Assembly: GCA_033439255.1 (NCBI GenBank)
Contig: CM065885.1
Location: forward strand, 2,666,001-2,730,000
Direction: 5' to 3'
Length of the DNA: 64,000 bases
From: Hericium rajendrae
Taxonomy: Eukaryota > Basidiomycota > Agaricomycetes > Russulales > Hericiaceae
Made by a program: the position numbers and the translations under genes. A model generated the notes under the pieces. That model was not told the DNA's origin. It saw only the letters and a list, made by a program, of their open reading frames with translations, and did no database searches. Below, in pieces: positions 37,254-47,933 of this stretch. Every line of letters begins with the position of its first letter. The stretch's first letter is position 1.

Positions 37254-38125
37254 CGGGCGCCGGCCGTCCGTTTGTATGTTGTGGTCGGAAGTGATCCCTT
37301 CATGTCATTGCATCTATTTCCTCATCGAATTCAGGATATGGACCGAGACGTCTCCGCTTCGATGCCAAGTCTAGATTCTCCGGCGAATTTCCCACCTTTT
37401 TTGTTTGACGCGGTAGAGGACTTGATACGTCCTGCTTCTCTATTTCTCAGCCTTCCGCCTCACTAAAATCGTCAACGTTCGCACACCACACCCCACACTC
37501 CACTTATCCTATTAAAGGAATTCGCTGTCCTCCACAGTGGTTCAACGGCTGGTGTGTATCATGGAATATTCGGGAATATTGAACCCGGGCGTCATGAAAC
37601 ACGGGCGAAGCCGGTGCGCTGATATGACCAAGCTAGGGGGACTGATGGATCCCAAGAATCGCATGCTGAACAAAAGTCTCACCACATAATACGAGCGGTC
37701 CCTGCGACTTCCCCACGCTCTAGCTTCGCATGGCGGCAATGCGTACGGGATGCTGAACACGAGGTTCAGGGAAGTGCAACGAAGCTAATCTGACACCTCG
37801 ATGTCGCCCTAGTTGTCAGTGAAGTACAAGGTCGTCAGTTGACGTGTGAGGGGTCTCGATCGTGGTCGTGGACGTCTACTCGAGTATACCGAATCAGCAG
37901 GCTGTCAATCGCAGGCGGGGGGCCTAGAGCAGATTAAATATGATTCTTCTAAGATCAGCTAGCTACAACAAATACAGCAAATCTAAGTCATCATTTCCGA
38001 AATAGAGCCAAGCAGGTATCGTTATCCAGAACGCCATGTCCGTCCTTTCATAGCCGCACGTAGAATAAATTGTCGCCAGCGCCGACATATGATCGTGCAT
38101 AATACATCGTCCATCCTCCGCTCAC
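37254..38125. other. Intergenic stretch between k2 and h3
   Basis: No gene is seen. Two genes converge here, so 3' ends of k2 and h3 are expected. Confidence 0.4.
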
Positions 38126-39315
38126 CTACAAATCGATGGAGATGGACCAATCCTGAGCAGTCTCGAACGAAGTTAGCGTGGTCGGCGTTGTAGAATCCTG
38201 TCAATATATCAATACTGACAGAATAAACGAGTGCGATTGACACACATACCTCATCGGCGCTCTGCTCATCAGCATCAACCGTGATGCCTATAGGAGAACT
38301 TGCCGAGTCCGCCCCTCCAGAGCGGCGGGGTGGAACGTACAGCTTCTCCGATGTCTTGCTGATTTTCTCTCCCTGCGCCTTCAGGTAATTCATAGCAATT
38401 TCTTCCTTATGCGCCACAGTCTGTTGCCTCTGTCAGTTTGAAAGATTGCGGTGATTTAAGATGATATGCAACCTGATTGGAGGGGCCAGCTGCGAAGAGA
38501 TCCCCAAACCTTTGCGTGGTAAGTTCGTGAGCAAATTGAGCTTCGTCGCGCTTGTGCACCTGCGCAACAAGACAGATTATCCATTTACCATCAGTCGTAG
38601 CCAGTGGGAACAGGAACACATACGAGATCGTCCTGAGCATCCTCTTCATCCATCACCAGTTCTTGCAGCTGACCAGCGAGGTCTTGCATTTGAAGCGTGC
38701 GTTCCAAGGATCGGATCTCGAACTTTTTGGCTTCATAGCCAGTCATCTCGCCGCGTAGCGTGGCTTTTTTGGCAGCAACCGCTGCTCTCAAAAGTTTCAG
38801 ATTCGAATACGTGCTGCGGGAATCGTCGTTAGCATCCTATGGTTCACCCGGACAAGACTTCGTCAGAAAGCGATAAGACTATTGTATATCGACCGTGCAC
38901 TCACTCGAATTTTGGCAGAGATATGTCCAGCCCGGACCTGGATGTCCCTGATCTTCTCCCGCGCGGAGTTATAGGACAAGAAGCGTTGAACTGCGTTCAA
39001 TTTATTTTGCCAGTCCACTAGCGCGTCATGTAATTCGAATAACCTGTGGAGTAAATTGCATACTGTTGGATGCTGGGAGAGCGCAGTAAGGCGAAAGACT
39101 TACTTCTTCGTGTCAGCCCATATATCCGTCCATCTATCAGCGTTGTGATACTCGTAGAAATCCTCGGGGATGTCATACAAATTGTGCTTGATTTCCGTGA
39201 AGACCTTGTCTAGCTTCTTCATTTTTCGGCTGTTGGAATGGGCAGCAAATTCCTTGATGAGCATTCTGATCACCGTCGCCGCGTCGGAAGATATCGCTGT
39301 AGCTTCTATAAGCAT
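38126..39315 (-). CDS. Helical protein h3 (type A)
   Basis: Start MLIEATAISSDAATVIRMLI (an in-frame ATG at 39342 is also possible). The helix-rich N-terminus (SRKMKKLDKVFTEIKHNLY) is followed after an intron by the family motif in a divergent form (WQNKLNAVQRFLSYNSAREK). A long charged helix (LKLLRAAVAAKKATLRG, then RTLQMQDLAGQLQELV) and an acidic C-terminal part follow. The last exon gives STTPTTLTSFETAQDW and the stop at 38126. Six exons share phases with h1 and h7. No known domain is recognised. It is divergent from kinase k3, with about 0.9 kb between the starts. Confidence 0.7.
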
Positions 39316-40213
39316 CGTAGAGAAGATGAATAGAGGAGACAAGATGTCCGTTGGATGTGGGTGACACGGAAAGGTTGTTTAAATGCAAGGCGCTTTGGGG
39401 GGTGTCCTTGCGCCAATTGTGTCGCTACGGCGGACATACAAGGCATGCCATCTTAGTGAATGAGAAGCACGATTGAGCGAGCGATAAGGAAAAACGCCCG
39501 TGTTACCGTCCGGGAGTAAGTCGTCCTTCATTCGGAGAGAGAAGCGGGACCAGCTTCCGTTGCTAGGTCCATGGCGCAAGCCCGCCAGCGTTTTCCAAAC
39601 CCACGGAGACCTTGGGTAAACACTGTCAAAGTTTCGAAGATGGACCAAGAGCCCGATAGTACAGCTGACGGGTAGGTTTGTGATGGCACGAACAGCTATG
39701 CCGTATTCTTTCCAAAAACATGCTCGCGGGAGATCATACTACCGGCCATTGACTAGTTGGCTCCGGACGTCTCTTCATGAACAAAGACTTAGTGTGATCA
39801 ATTTCACTTGATTGACGATCAGTAGAAGATGCGAGGAAAAGACTCGGAACTGACTTACTTGCAGACATTGGAACTCGTATAGAAGAATGTCTTCTACCCG
39901 GATCCTGTGTATTTTCGGAGTACTTGAGTGCTAGGCGTAGGTGCCAGCAGCGCTGATAGAATATTGACTAGAATCCTGTCGCTGTGTGCGGCGCTACGGT
40001 CCGGCAGTTGCCGGCCCAGGATCTAGGCGCCTTTTGTTACGTCTGCTAACCCTGCCAGTCTCCGACCTCTCGTTCAAGTCAGGCGGCTTTCCAGTCGGAG
40101 CCATTACGCTCACGTTGCGACACGTAGTTGTTTGTTCTTCATCCTTTGCGTGTAGGTGAGCACAGCTAGAACAAGAACTCACGATGATTACTCAGGTCAG
40201 ATGTGCTTCAGTC
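39316..40213. other. Shared upstream region of h3 and kinase k3
   Basis: No gene is seen in the 898 bases between the two divergent start codons. It likely holds both promoters. Confidence 0.5.
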
Positions 40214-41612
40214 ATGTCGAAGGCGGAGGATGCCACGAGGGTGTCAGACAGCATTCCGTGGCCAGGCTGGAGGGACGACTTCCCGTATTCTCGCATTGAA
40301 ACAGAGGAGGATGCAACTTGTGGTACTCCTGAAGCCGAATACGCTCAGTGGCTGAAGAAGGCTGAACGTGAGTGGATCCACGTTCAACCGTGGCTAGCTG
40401 GGCAAGGCTACATGTTACGATCACGTTTTCGCCCGGGATGGATACCTTCCTGGACGAAAACTAAGAAGCCCATCAGAAAATGTGAGGACAGCATATCGCA
40501 TTCAGTGAGTCTGACCTTTTGTCTTGCAGAAGGCTTTCTGACCGCAATTATTACAGGGTGTCAATGCGGCCAAGACGATTGATGCTGTGAGGATCTCAGA
40601 TGGTCGACGCGTCTTCATTAAGCACATCCCGTGCGCCGCTGAGGCTAGCCAAGAACTGGCGGTGACCAAATTTCTGTCTGCAAAGGAGCGACGACAAGAT
40701 ATGCGAAATCATGCGATCCCTCTACTCGACGTGATACGCGCTCCAGATCATTGTTTCTTAGTATTCCCGCTATGCCGCCGCATTCCGCAGATTGGGGAGG
40801 AATTCGATACCCTCGGAGAGGGCCTTGACTTCGCATACCAAATCCTCGAAGTAAGCTCTCTACGCAATCGTTGACTCCCAACTCAGTGCGCGTTTCGCTT
40901 TAGGGGCTTGATTATCTTCATGAACAAGGGGTTGCTCACAAGTACTTCATGTTCATCCTGTGCGATGACCTTGACCTGACTGCCTTTCAGGGACTGTGCC
41001 CTCTCTAACATTGTGATGGATGCCGATCGTATGTTTCCACGTGGTTTTCACCCGGATAACCCAGCCGCAGACTGGCATGGACGCCTGTTGGCCCCACGAA
41101 CAAGGACACAAGTCGGCGGAGTTCGCTATTACTTTATCGACTTTGGGGAATCGATGAAATTCGAATCTTCAACCGGCGTTCTCACTAACGTACGGACGAA
41201 GGCTAGCATCCATGCTCCAGAACTTCTTGTCTCCATGGACTTTCTATACGATCCTTTCAAAGTCGACATCTACGCAATAGGTTTGAGCTTGAAGAAATCC
41301 TTGGTCCAGGTGAGTCTTATTCGCAGTCTTGGGAACAAAGATGAACCTATCTCGCAGGAATACCCCGGTTACTTCGACATGCTGTCACCGCTCTTCGATG
41401 CCATGACTTTCGAAGATCCAGCCCATCGTCCATCCGCTGCGGATGCACTAACGCAATTTTGCATCATTAAGGCAGCGTATTCACGGACCGCGCTGCATGC
41501 GCATGTTCGTGACAAGTACACCTCCATGAATTCACCAGGAAGACATCCTTTTTGTGACGCCTGGCATTGGGCAAAGCAGGTCGCTTTCGCTATCCGGAAT
41601 CGTTCCTGGTAA
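40214..41612 (+). CDS. Protein kinase (k3), with HKD in place of HRD
   Basis: Start MSKAEDATRVSDSIPWPGW by comparison with k4 (an in-frame ATG lies at 40184). Five exons have the family's usual intron positions. The N-terminal block reads HVQPWLAGQGYMLRSRFRPGW. The kinase domain has VFIKH (ATP-site lysine), NHAIPLLDV, FLVFPLCRR, DCALSN, YYFIDFGESMKF, HAPELL, YDPFKVDIYAIG and RPSAADALTQF, and the tail is WHWAKQVAFAIRNRSW. The exon before the catalytic loop ends CACAA at the donor site, so the spliced codon is AAG and the usual HRD becomes HKD. All other key residues are present. It is divergent from h3 and convergent with the h4 remnant. k4 is its closest relative. Confidence 0.83.
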
Positions 41613-41989
41613 AATCTACTTAAGTACTCACGCTTGGTCCTGTCTGAATTAGATACCCTACTATTTGCTTCACTTCTGGCTATAAGATACTATACGTAAT
41701 GAGATTTCGTTCTGCTGGCAATACCAGTGGTTGAGCCCGAGATACAGGGCACACGGATTAGAACCTCCGTCGGCGAGCGTAAGAGTTTATCGCATGTCCC
41801 CTCGAACATCATCTTATGCATTGCATACAAGGACGCGAGCAACCGGGAAGTTATCTCCAAAATCGTGCATAAACAGGACTTTCATGACTGAGAAGAGCTC
41901 AGCTCTCCGTTTCGTAGATGGAAAAACTTCAGCACAGAAAAAAAAACACGCCTTTCGAGAATCAAGCGCCCTTGACCTCCGAAATGATG
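41613..41989. other. 3' region between k3 and the h4 remnant
   Basis: No gene is seen. The part near 41840-41940 resembles the sequence downstream of h6 (51900-52030). Confidence 0.4.
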
Positions 41990-42770
41990 ACCTAGAAAAC
42001 TTACATCGTCAACTGGACCAGAAAGCTCGCGTGCGATCTTGACCGCGTCCTGAACAGAGATACCTGCCAGCTTTCTGAGACAGAGCGGGGATTTACAAAA
42101 TGGCATCAATACCCTCGCCTGACCAACACGCCCGACGCCTCGCGGTCTTCCACCACAAATATTCCCAATATATACCCACCTTGAAGAATCACAACCCCAA
42201 CCAACTCGACTCCATCTACCGTGTCTCCTTCTCTTCGCTCACCTCCACCTTCTGCGGTCCCGCGAGCGCTCACCATACCGTCCCAAGCCCGACAAGCGCC
42301 GCGTCCTCCCACAGCAGCGTGTTGCCGCGCGTGCCGAAGAGCAGCACACTGAGCACGAGCGACGCGGCCTTGCACGCGGCGAGCACGAGCGTGACGGTCA
42401 GCGCAGCAGCGCGCGTCGTGAGGCGGTTGACGCCCGCGACACAGAGGAGCTGCGTGAGCGTGTTGAGGGCGAGCGGGAGCGCGGACGCGGGGACCTGGAT
42501 ATGTCGTGGGAGGGGAAGGAAAAGAGGGAGCGGGATTGTACCGCTTCCGCAGATGCCTTTACGTTGTCTCGCTCCTCGGCATGTACGATCTCTTGGACCA
42601 CCGCCGGCTCAGCCGCAGCCGCCAACTGCTCGATATGCTCCATGTCGAACAGGACCTTGAAAGCTTCCATCGCCTCACTGCCCGAGTCGGTAGGATGGTT
42701 GAGCACCGCGCCGAAGGAAATTGGTGTCCCGGCGCTAATAGCAGTTGCCCGTTCCAGGATCTCGGCGCTT
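41990..42770 (-). pseudogene. Truncated helical protein h4 (type B) with a foreign gene fragment inside
   Basis: Only the C-terminal half is present: AVLNHPTDSGSEAMEAFKVL, FDMEHIEQLAAAAEPAVVQE, IVHAEERDNVKASAE, then a break, then LAGISVQDAVKIARELSGPV. The h6 protein reads straight through this place (KASAERYKKLVEETGISVED). Between the two halves lie about 440 bases of unrelated DNA that include the last exon of a nucleotide-sugar transporter gene (see that entry). The N-terminal exons with the family motif are missing, and k4 begins 166 bases beyond. It is a pseudogene. Confidence 0.78.
42110..42550 (-). pseudogene. Captured 3' end of a UAA-family nucleotide-sugar transporter gene
   Basis: On the minus strand, a pyrimidine-rich intron end (ATATCCAG at 42495-42502) is followed by an exon 42270-42494. 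It reads ASALPLALNTLTQLLCVAGV, then NRLTTRAAALTVTLVLAACK, then AASLVLSVLLFGTRGNTLLW, and stops after GLGTVW. This order (TQ..C..GV..L, then LTVTLVL, then SLVLSVLLFG) fits the last membrane helices of UDP-N-acetylglucosamine/UAA transporters (SLC35B type). About 160 bases of probable 3' untranslated DNA follow. The retained intron end shows that it came from genomic DNA, not from a processed transcript. The exact edges of the insert are approximate. Confidence 0.72.
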
Positions 42771-42935
42771 ATTTAACCGTTACGCTTCAACTTCTCCAGG
42801 CGGCTTTCCAGTCCAAGCGATTGAATTCACTCTGCGACACGTATTCGTCCTTCCCGTCATCACCTTTAGTGCAGGCGAGCACGTAAAGAACAAGGGGCTC
42901 ACCATACAAACACTCAGATCAGATAGGCTCTGGTC

Positions 42936-44334
42936 ATGCCGAAGCTGGAAGATGCCACGAAGGTATCAGACAGCATCCCGTGGCCCGGCTGGAGAGACGA
43001 TCTTCCGTACTCGCGCGTTGAAACGGAGGAACACGCAACTCGTGGCATTTCTATAACAGAGTATGCTCAGTGGTTGTACAAGGCTGAACGTCAGTGGATG
43101 CACATTCAGCCATGGCTAGCTGGACAAGGCTACATGTTGCGACCACGTTTTCGTCCGGAGTGGGTTCCTTCTTGGATAGGGACCAAGAAGATTGTTGGAT
43201 TGTGCGAGGACAGCGTGTCTCATTCAGTGAGTCAATTTTTTTGCCTGCGGAAGCCATCCTGACTTGTAAGTACTATAGGATGTCTACGCGGCTAGGACCA
43301 TTGACGCTGTGAGGATTTCAGACGGTCGCCGCGTTCTCATTAAGCGCATCTCAGGCTCCGCCAATGACAGTCGAGAGCTAGAAGTAACTCAATTCCTGTC
43401 TGCAAAGGAACGGCGAAAGGATCCCCGAAACCACGCAATCCCGCTACTTGACGTGATACGCGTTCCAGAACATTGCTTCTTGGTATTCCCTCTATACCGC
43501 AGTCTTCCCCAGATTGGGGAGGATTTTAATACCCTCGGAGAGGGCCTTGATTTTGCACAACAAGTACTTGAAGTAAAGCCCGTCTTCTCCAATTGTTGAC
43601 TCTCGGCTTAGGGCGTGTTCCACTTTAGGGGCTCGAGTATCTCCACGAGCAAGGGGTCGCTCATAGGTAATTCATACCCATCCAGTGCAGCATCAATTTG
43701 ACTGCTTCTCAGGGACTGTGCTATCTCCAACATCGTCATGGATGGTGACCGTATGTTCCCACATGGGTTTCAACCGGACAATCCAGCTGTGAACTGGCAC
43801 GGACACTCAGTGCACCCACGGACGAGAACCCAGGTTGGCGGAGTCCGCTACTACTTCATCGACTTCGGAGAATCAATGAAATTCGATTCATCAAGCGGCG
43901 TTCTCACGAACGTACGGACGAAGGCTAGTATACATGCTCCGGAACTTCTCATCTCGATGGACTATCTATACGATCCTTTCAAGGTCGACATCTATGCGAT
44001 AGGTATGACCTTGAACGAGTCCTTGGTTCAGGTGAGTTTCCTCAATTACCCTGGAAGTAGATACGAACTCATTTCGTAGGGATACCCTGGATACTTTGAG
44101 ATGCTGTCACCGCTCCTTGACGCTATGACTTTCGAAGACCCTGTGCATCGTCCATCAGCTACCGAAGCGCTAGCACAATTCTGCACGATCAAGGCAACGT
44201 ACTCAAGGACCGCACTGCATGCGCACGTCCGATCTGAATACTTCTCTACAAAGTTCCCCGGAAGACACATCTTTCGTGATGCTTGGCATTGGACAAAGCA
44301 GATTGCCTTCGCTATCCGAAATCGTTCTTGGTAG
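42936..44334 (+). CDS. Protein kinase (k4) of the clustered family
   Basis: Start MPKLEDATKVSDSIPWPGW. Five exons and about 400 residues. The N-terminal block reads HIQPWLAGQGYMLRPRFRPEW. The kinase domain has VLIKR, NHAIPLLDVIRVPEHCFLVF, HRDCAISN across an intron, YYFIDFGESMKFDS, HAPELLISMDYLYDP, FKVDIYAIG and RPSATEALAQF. The tail is WHWTKQIAFAIRNRSW. HRD, Asn and DFG are present, so it is likely active. It is very close to k3 along its whole length, so the pair arose by a recent local duplication. The divergent neighbour is only the h4 remnant; the convergent neighbour is h5. Confidence 0.85.
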
Positions 44335-44682
44335 AATCTACTTATTTACTTACACTGGTCCTATTTGTGTTGGATATGCCATTATTTACCTCCCTGCAGG
44401 ATATATACCTCGGAAATTTCGTTCTACTACCACATGATAGCAACATTCTGAGTCCAAGATATGCTTCGCACGGAATATGACTTCTGCCAGAGCACAATCT
44501 TGCAGCGAATTAATGATCCATTTCGAACATAAATTCATGGATTACATATCAAGTGCGCGGGTGACCTAGACAATCCTTCCGAACCTCGTATACATACCAC
44601 GCGCCATTCGATAATTAGGCATTCTCGACGTCAGAAACTCCATCGTCCGTCGGGGAATAAGGCGCCTGATTGCCATCAGACT
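44335..44682. other. 3' region between k4 and h5
   Basis: No gene is seen. The two genes converge here. Confidence 0.45.
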
Positions 44683-45690
44683 TTAGCACGGTGAGTCTTG
44701 GAGATGGTCTCGCAAACGCACCTCGTCGGTTGAATCTGCGAGCTCGTGCGCGATCCTGAACACGTCCTGGACGGGGATGCTAGTCTCCTCGACCATCGTC
44801 CTGTACAGCTCCTCGCATGCCTGCGCGTTGTCCTGCTCCTCGGCGCGCACGATCTCTTGGACCGCCATCGGCGCGGGCGCAGGCGTAGCTATTAGTTGCG
44901 CGATGTGCTCGGTGGCGAAGAGGGCTTCGAAGGCGTCGAGACCTTCGTTCTCTGTGTCGTCGGTGTGGTTGAGAGCTGCGGCGAGTGAGAGCGCGATCGT
45001 CGTCTTAGCATTCGCGAATTCCTATGGAGGCCGGCTACGTGAGTGGAACCTCGGAGGAAGGGGCCGCGATGCGACGTACCTTCAGGTCCAGGTCGTCGTC
45101 TTCGTCCTTCACGTCGTCCTCTTCGCCCTTAGCGTCGTCCTTTTCCGGGGTGGGCGACATTTTCCCGGAGTCATCTTCTTCGCCCTTCATGTTGGCCTCG
45201 AAGGAGGCCAACATTTCTGTCATATCCCGGTGTTTCTCTTCGGCGGTGGCCCCTTTCAGTATCTAGCCAGTAATTACATACCACTACAATCAGAGCCGTC
45301 TTCTCCGGAAATGCCAGGGGTACTTACACGAGCAATGTAGCCTGAGTGCTTCTCCATCGCCTTGACCTTCGATCTGATGGACCAGAAATTCCAGAAGAGC
45401 TGCTTTTTGCTCAGCTTGTTGATCCAGCGCATCAGCATCGTGTACTCCTTCAAGATCCTAAAATCCGGTGCAAAACTATTATCAATGAATCCTCGTCTAG
45501 AGGACACCCTGGCTCACTCATATGTCTTGAAGAGATCCTCAGGTCGGACATAATTCTGCTTGTTTTCGATGATGTCGATGATAGCTACCATGGTCGTTGC
45601 GAGTTTCTTGAGCTTGTGCACGTTGGAGGTCCGCACGATGTTGTCAACGAGGGACGCCGGAGAATCACCAAGCAGGAAGGCTTTCTGCAT
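44683..45690 (-). CDS. Helical protein h5 (type B), intact-looking copy
   Basis: Start MQKAFLLGDSPASLVDNIV. Exon 1 ends in the motif YVRPEDLFKTYE. Exon 2 holds the family motif (WINKLSKKQLFWNFWSIRSK). Exon 3 is a strongly charged, mostly acidic stretch (KGEEDDVKDEDDDLDLK). The last exon has ALAAALNHTDD-like helices, AFEALFATEHIAQL, a PAPAP linker, IVRAEEQDNAQACEELY and the stop after LQDSPC. All junctions keep the frame. No known domain, signal peptide or membrane segment is recognised. It is convergent with kinase k4. The upstream 1.2 kb is shared with h2 and h6. Confidence 0.75.
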
Positions 45691-45798
45691 GTTATCGCGG
45701 TGACAAGATGTGGGTGCTGGAGGGTTGAGTGGAGTGAGCAGTGATCGTTCGAATGACTGTGCTCAATGAGATGTCGGCCTCCTTGGAAAGGACACCCG

Positions 45799-45806
45799 TT
45801 TTATAC
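45799..45806 (-). promoter_or_regulatory. TATA box of h5
   Basis: On the minus strand CCAGGTATAAAAC lies about 110 bases before the start codon. The same CCAGGTATAAAA stands at the same distance before h6, and a decayed version stands before h2. Confidence 0.6.
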
Positions 45807-45931
45807 CTGGAGCGGGACAGATCAATATCGTTCGCAGCGTGTAGATGGGAACTCGTGCCGTCGTCAACCAGAGCTATTCGGGAAGGGCATCAGCCCACAT
45901 ACAATGGAATCCATAGGGCTGGCCATGCATT

Positions 45932-45949
45932 GAACAATAGCTATTGTTC
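45932..45949. promoter_or_regulatory. Perfect 18-bp palindrome upstream of h5
   Basis: GAACAATAGCTATTGTTC is its own reverse complement. It ends 259 bases before the h5 start codon. Near-copies stand at almost the same distance before h2 and h6. A dimeric regulator could bind it. Confidence 0.55.
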
Positions 45950-45959
45950 ACCGTATGGT

Positions 45960-46960
45960 AGCGGCGCTTTACCTACTCTGTTGGAAATGGTCGCCGAATG
46001 GATTCAGGTGACAGCAGTGGGAATGGGCGGTGCCCAGAAAGCTAAGTTGCCCGTTTGGGACACGAGAATATCTCTCATATGGGACTTTTGTACCTATAAT
46101 AAGTAGTATACTAGATGATACGATCTGGATACTCTTTGAGTACAAGGCGTACCTATCATGTCTTCCTCAGTCGCTGCGACACGGGCCGTCGGCTCACCAT
46201 TGCGGTGAGAAATAGTGGTGTGAAAAGTTGGTGAACCTTACTTTTACCTCCACTAATCCAAACAAAAAGACCATAAGACTTCTTTGACCACCAGTCAGGA
46301 CGTTCACCGACACCTTGTGCAGGGTCGAAGAGAACCCCAGAGTTTGTCGAATGTCGTGGCGATGCATCAAGCGCTGAGGAAAGGTGTCGGAGTTCGCCGT
46401 CCACCGGGATTTTCCGATCACCTGGACACTGGCGGACTCAAAATTTGTGGCCGGCTCGTACCGCTTCTTTGCACCAGCTTGGCATTAGCTACTGCAACAG
46501 TGCGACCGGGAAACAAGGCTACGGGAGACGACTGACACGGTGAGCAAGCAGTTGGCTCGATTATGATGATGGTAAGTGAAGCTCACGGAGCATACCAGAT
46601 CTGCTTGAAGGAGATGGCACGGCTGGTCCTCATGTACGCTTTTGTTGTTGCAGAACAAGAAATGCCACACCAGGACGATGGATGCTTCTTGATCGCCGTG
46701 TCCTTGTTTCACAGCAACGTGCAAATATCTCCGCCCCCGGATATGCATTCTTGCCCGCTGTATCCGGGGTTGCAGCGTCTTCGAAGTACAGTGTCTCCTA
46801 GTACGTCTCCAAACGTCCTGTGCTGTGCCTAACAATTTTGTCTTCTGACCTCTATCTTTCCTGATCCTGAGTCTGAGTCTTCCATGATCCGATGTCCGCG
46901 GTCTCTTTGAACTCCATAGAAGATGCGACAACAGGTTCTTGTTCTCGATCATGACCATCT
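45960..46960 (-). repeat. 5' part of the triplicated segment (S2), upstream of h5
   Basis: Matches 25700-26590 (inverted) and about 53290-54070 (same orientation). One frame reads ANSDTFPQRLMHRHDIRQTL on the minus strand against ANSDTFPQRLLHRCDEIRRT in S1. The block 46634-46800 matches 25709-25900 at roughly four bases in five. No intact gene is called. Confidence 0.65.
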
Positions 46961-47167
46961 TTGTTGAGCCGCGTCCGGCCAACGCCTGGTTGCCTCGCAA
47001 TCCGTTTTAGTCATCGGAACCCAGCTATGAAGGTCATGCTGCGATGCTCCTTGTCGAGATTGATGGCAGATTTCTATCTGGGCGCCAGCGCTACTACCTA
47101 ATGGTGAAAATTAGAAGAATAGGGTCCCTTATGATTGTCGTGGTGAGGCGATGAATATGAGGCGAAG

Positions 47168-47352
47168 TGCACCGTGAGTGTCTTCATTTATTATTGTCGC
47201 CATTCATCGCCTGATAGCATCGGTCTTTCATATTCGGGCGGTATAGCTACGTTTGAGCCTGCACCGTGAGTATCTCCAATCGTTATCACCGCCGCGCAGT
47301 GCTCGATAGCATCACCGTTTACTATTAGGACGGTATAGCCACGTTTGGGCAG
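47168..47352 (+). repeat. Tandem duplication, two units of about 92 bp
   Basis: Two diverged copies start with TGCACCGTGAGT at 47168 and 47260. Both end with a segment like GACGGTATAGCCACGTTTGG. No gene is present in the surrounding 46960-47930. Confidence 0.75.
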
Positions 47353-47933
47353 ATTCTAACCATCAAATATAGTGTACAGTGAAATGCCTGCACACCACAA
47401 GAAGGCACGCGATTAAGAACCGTGTCTTCGGCACTTACAATGCATGCCGTGTGATCTTCATCCATGTTCCGTGGGGCTTCATGATTACAAAGTGCACTGC
47501 CTATCTTCGTGTTAACGGTTGCAGAAGGGTATGTCTTAATTGAGCATTACTATGGCAGTAGGACGTCCCGATGGCATCGCTTCCAGTGCCCTCTAGTTGA
47601 GTACTGCGCCGGTGCGGTTCTTGCAGCCTGCGACTGCCTCCTATGACATCCACGCCTTATGTTTTTGTCGAAGTCATCAACAGACCCGGAATGCGCTTCA
47701 GCCCGTGACGTCAAAGCGCACTATTTTGTAAGATTCTCGTGGTCCATCTTTACGAATCACGTATTTCTGACTGCTGCCGCAAAATTCTCGTCAATTGAGT
47801 TCAAAACCACCCACAGATTCAAGTCAATGTAGGTAGCATTACCAGCATACAAGGTGACATCCGGGACATAGGTACAAGGTGTGGGTATGGGAATGTATAG
47901 TATTGGCAACGGGATGAAACCGCCAGTCCGCAA

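Noticed and set aside
46485-47000. A 171-residue minus-strand frame upstream of h5
   Set aside because: Part of it is similar between the duplicated segments, but the frame is not kept in S1 or S3, so shared DNA descent explains it.
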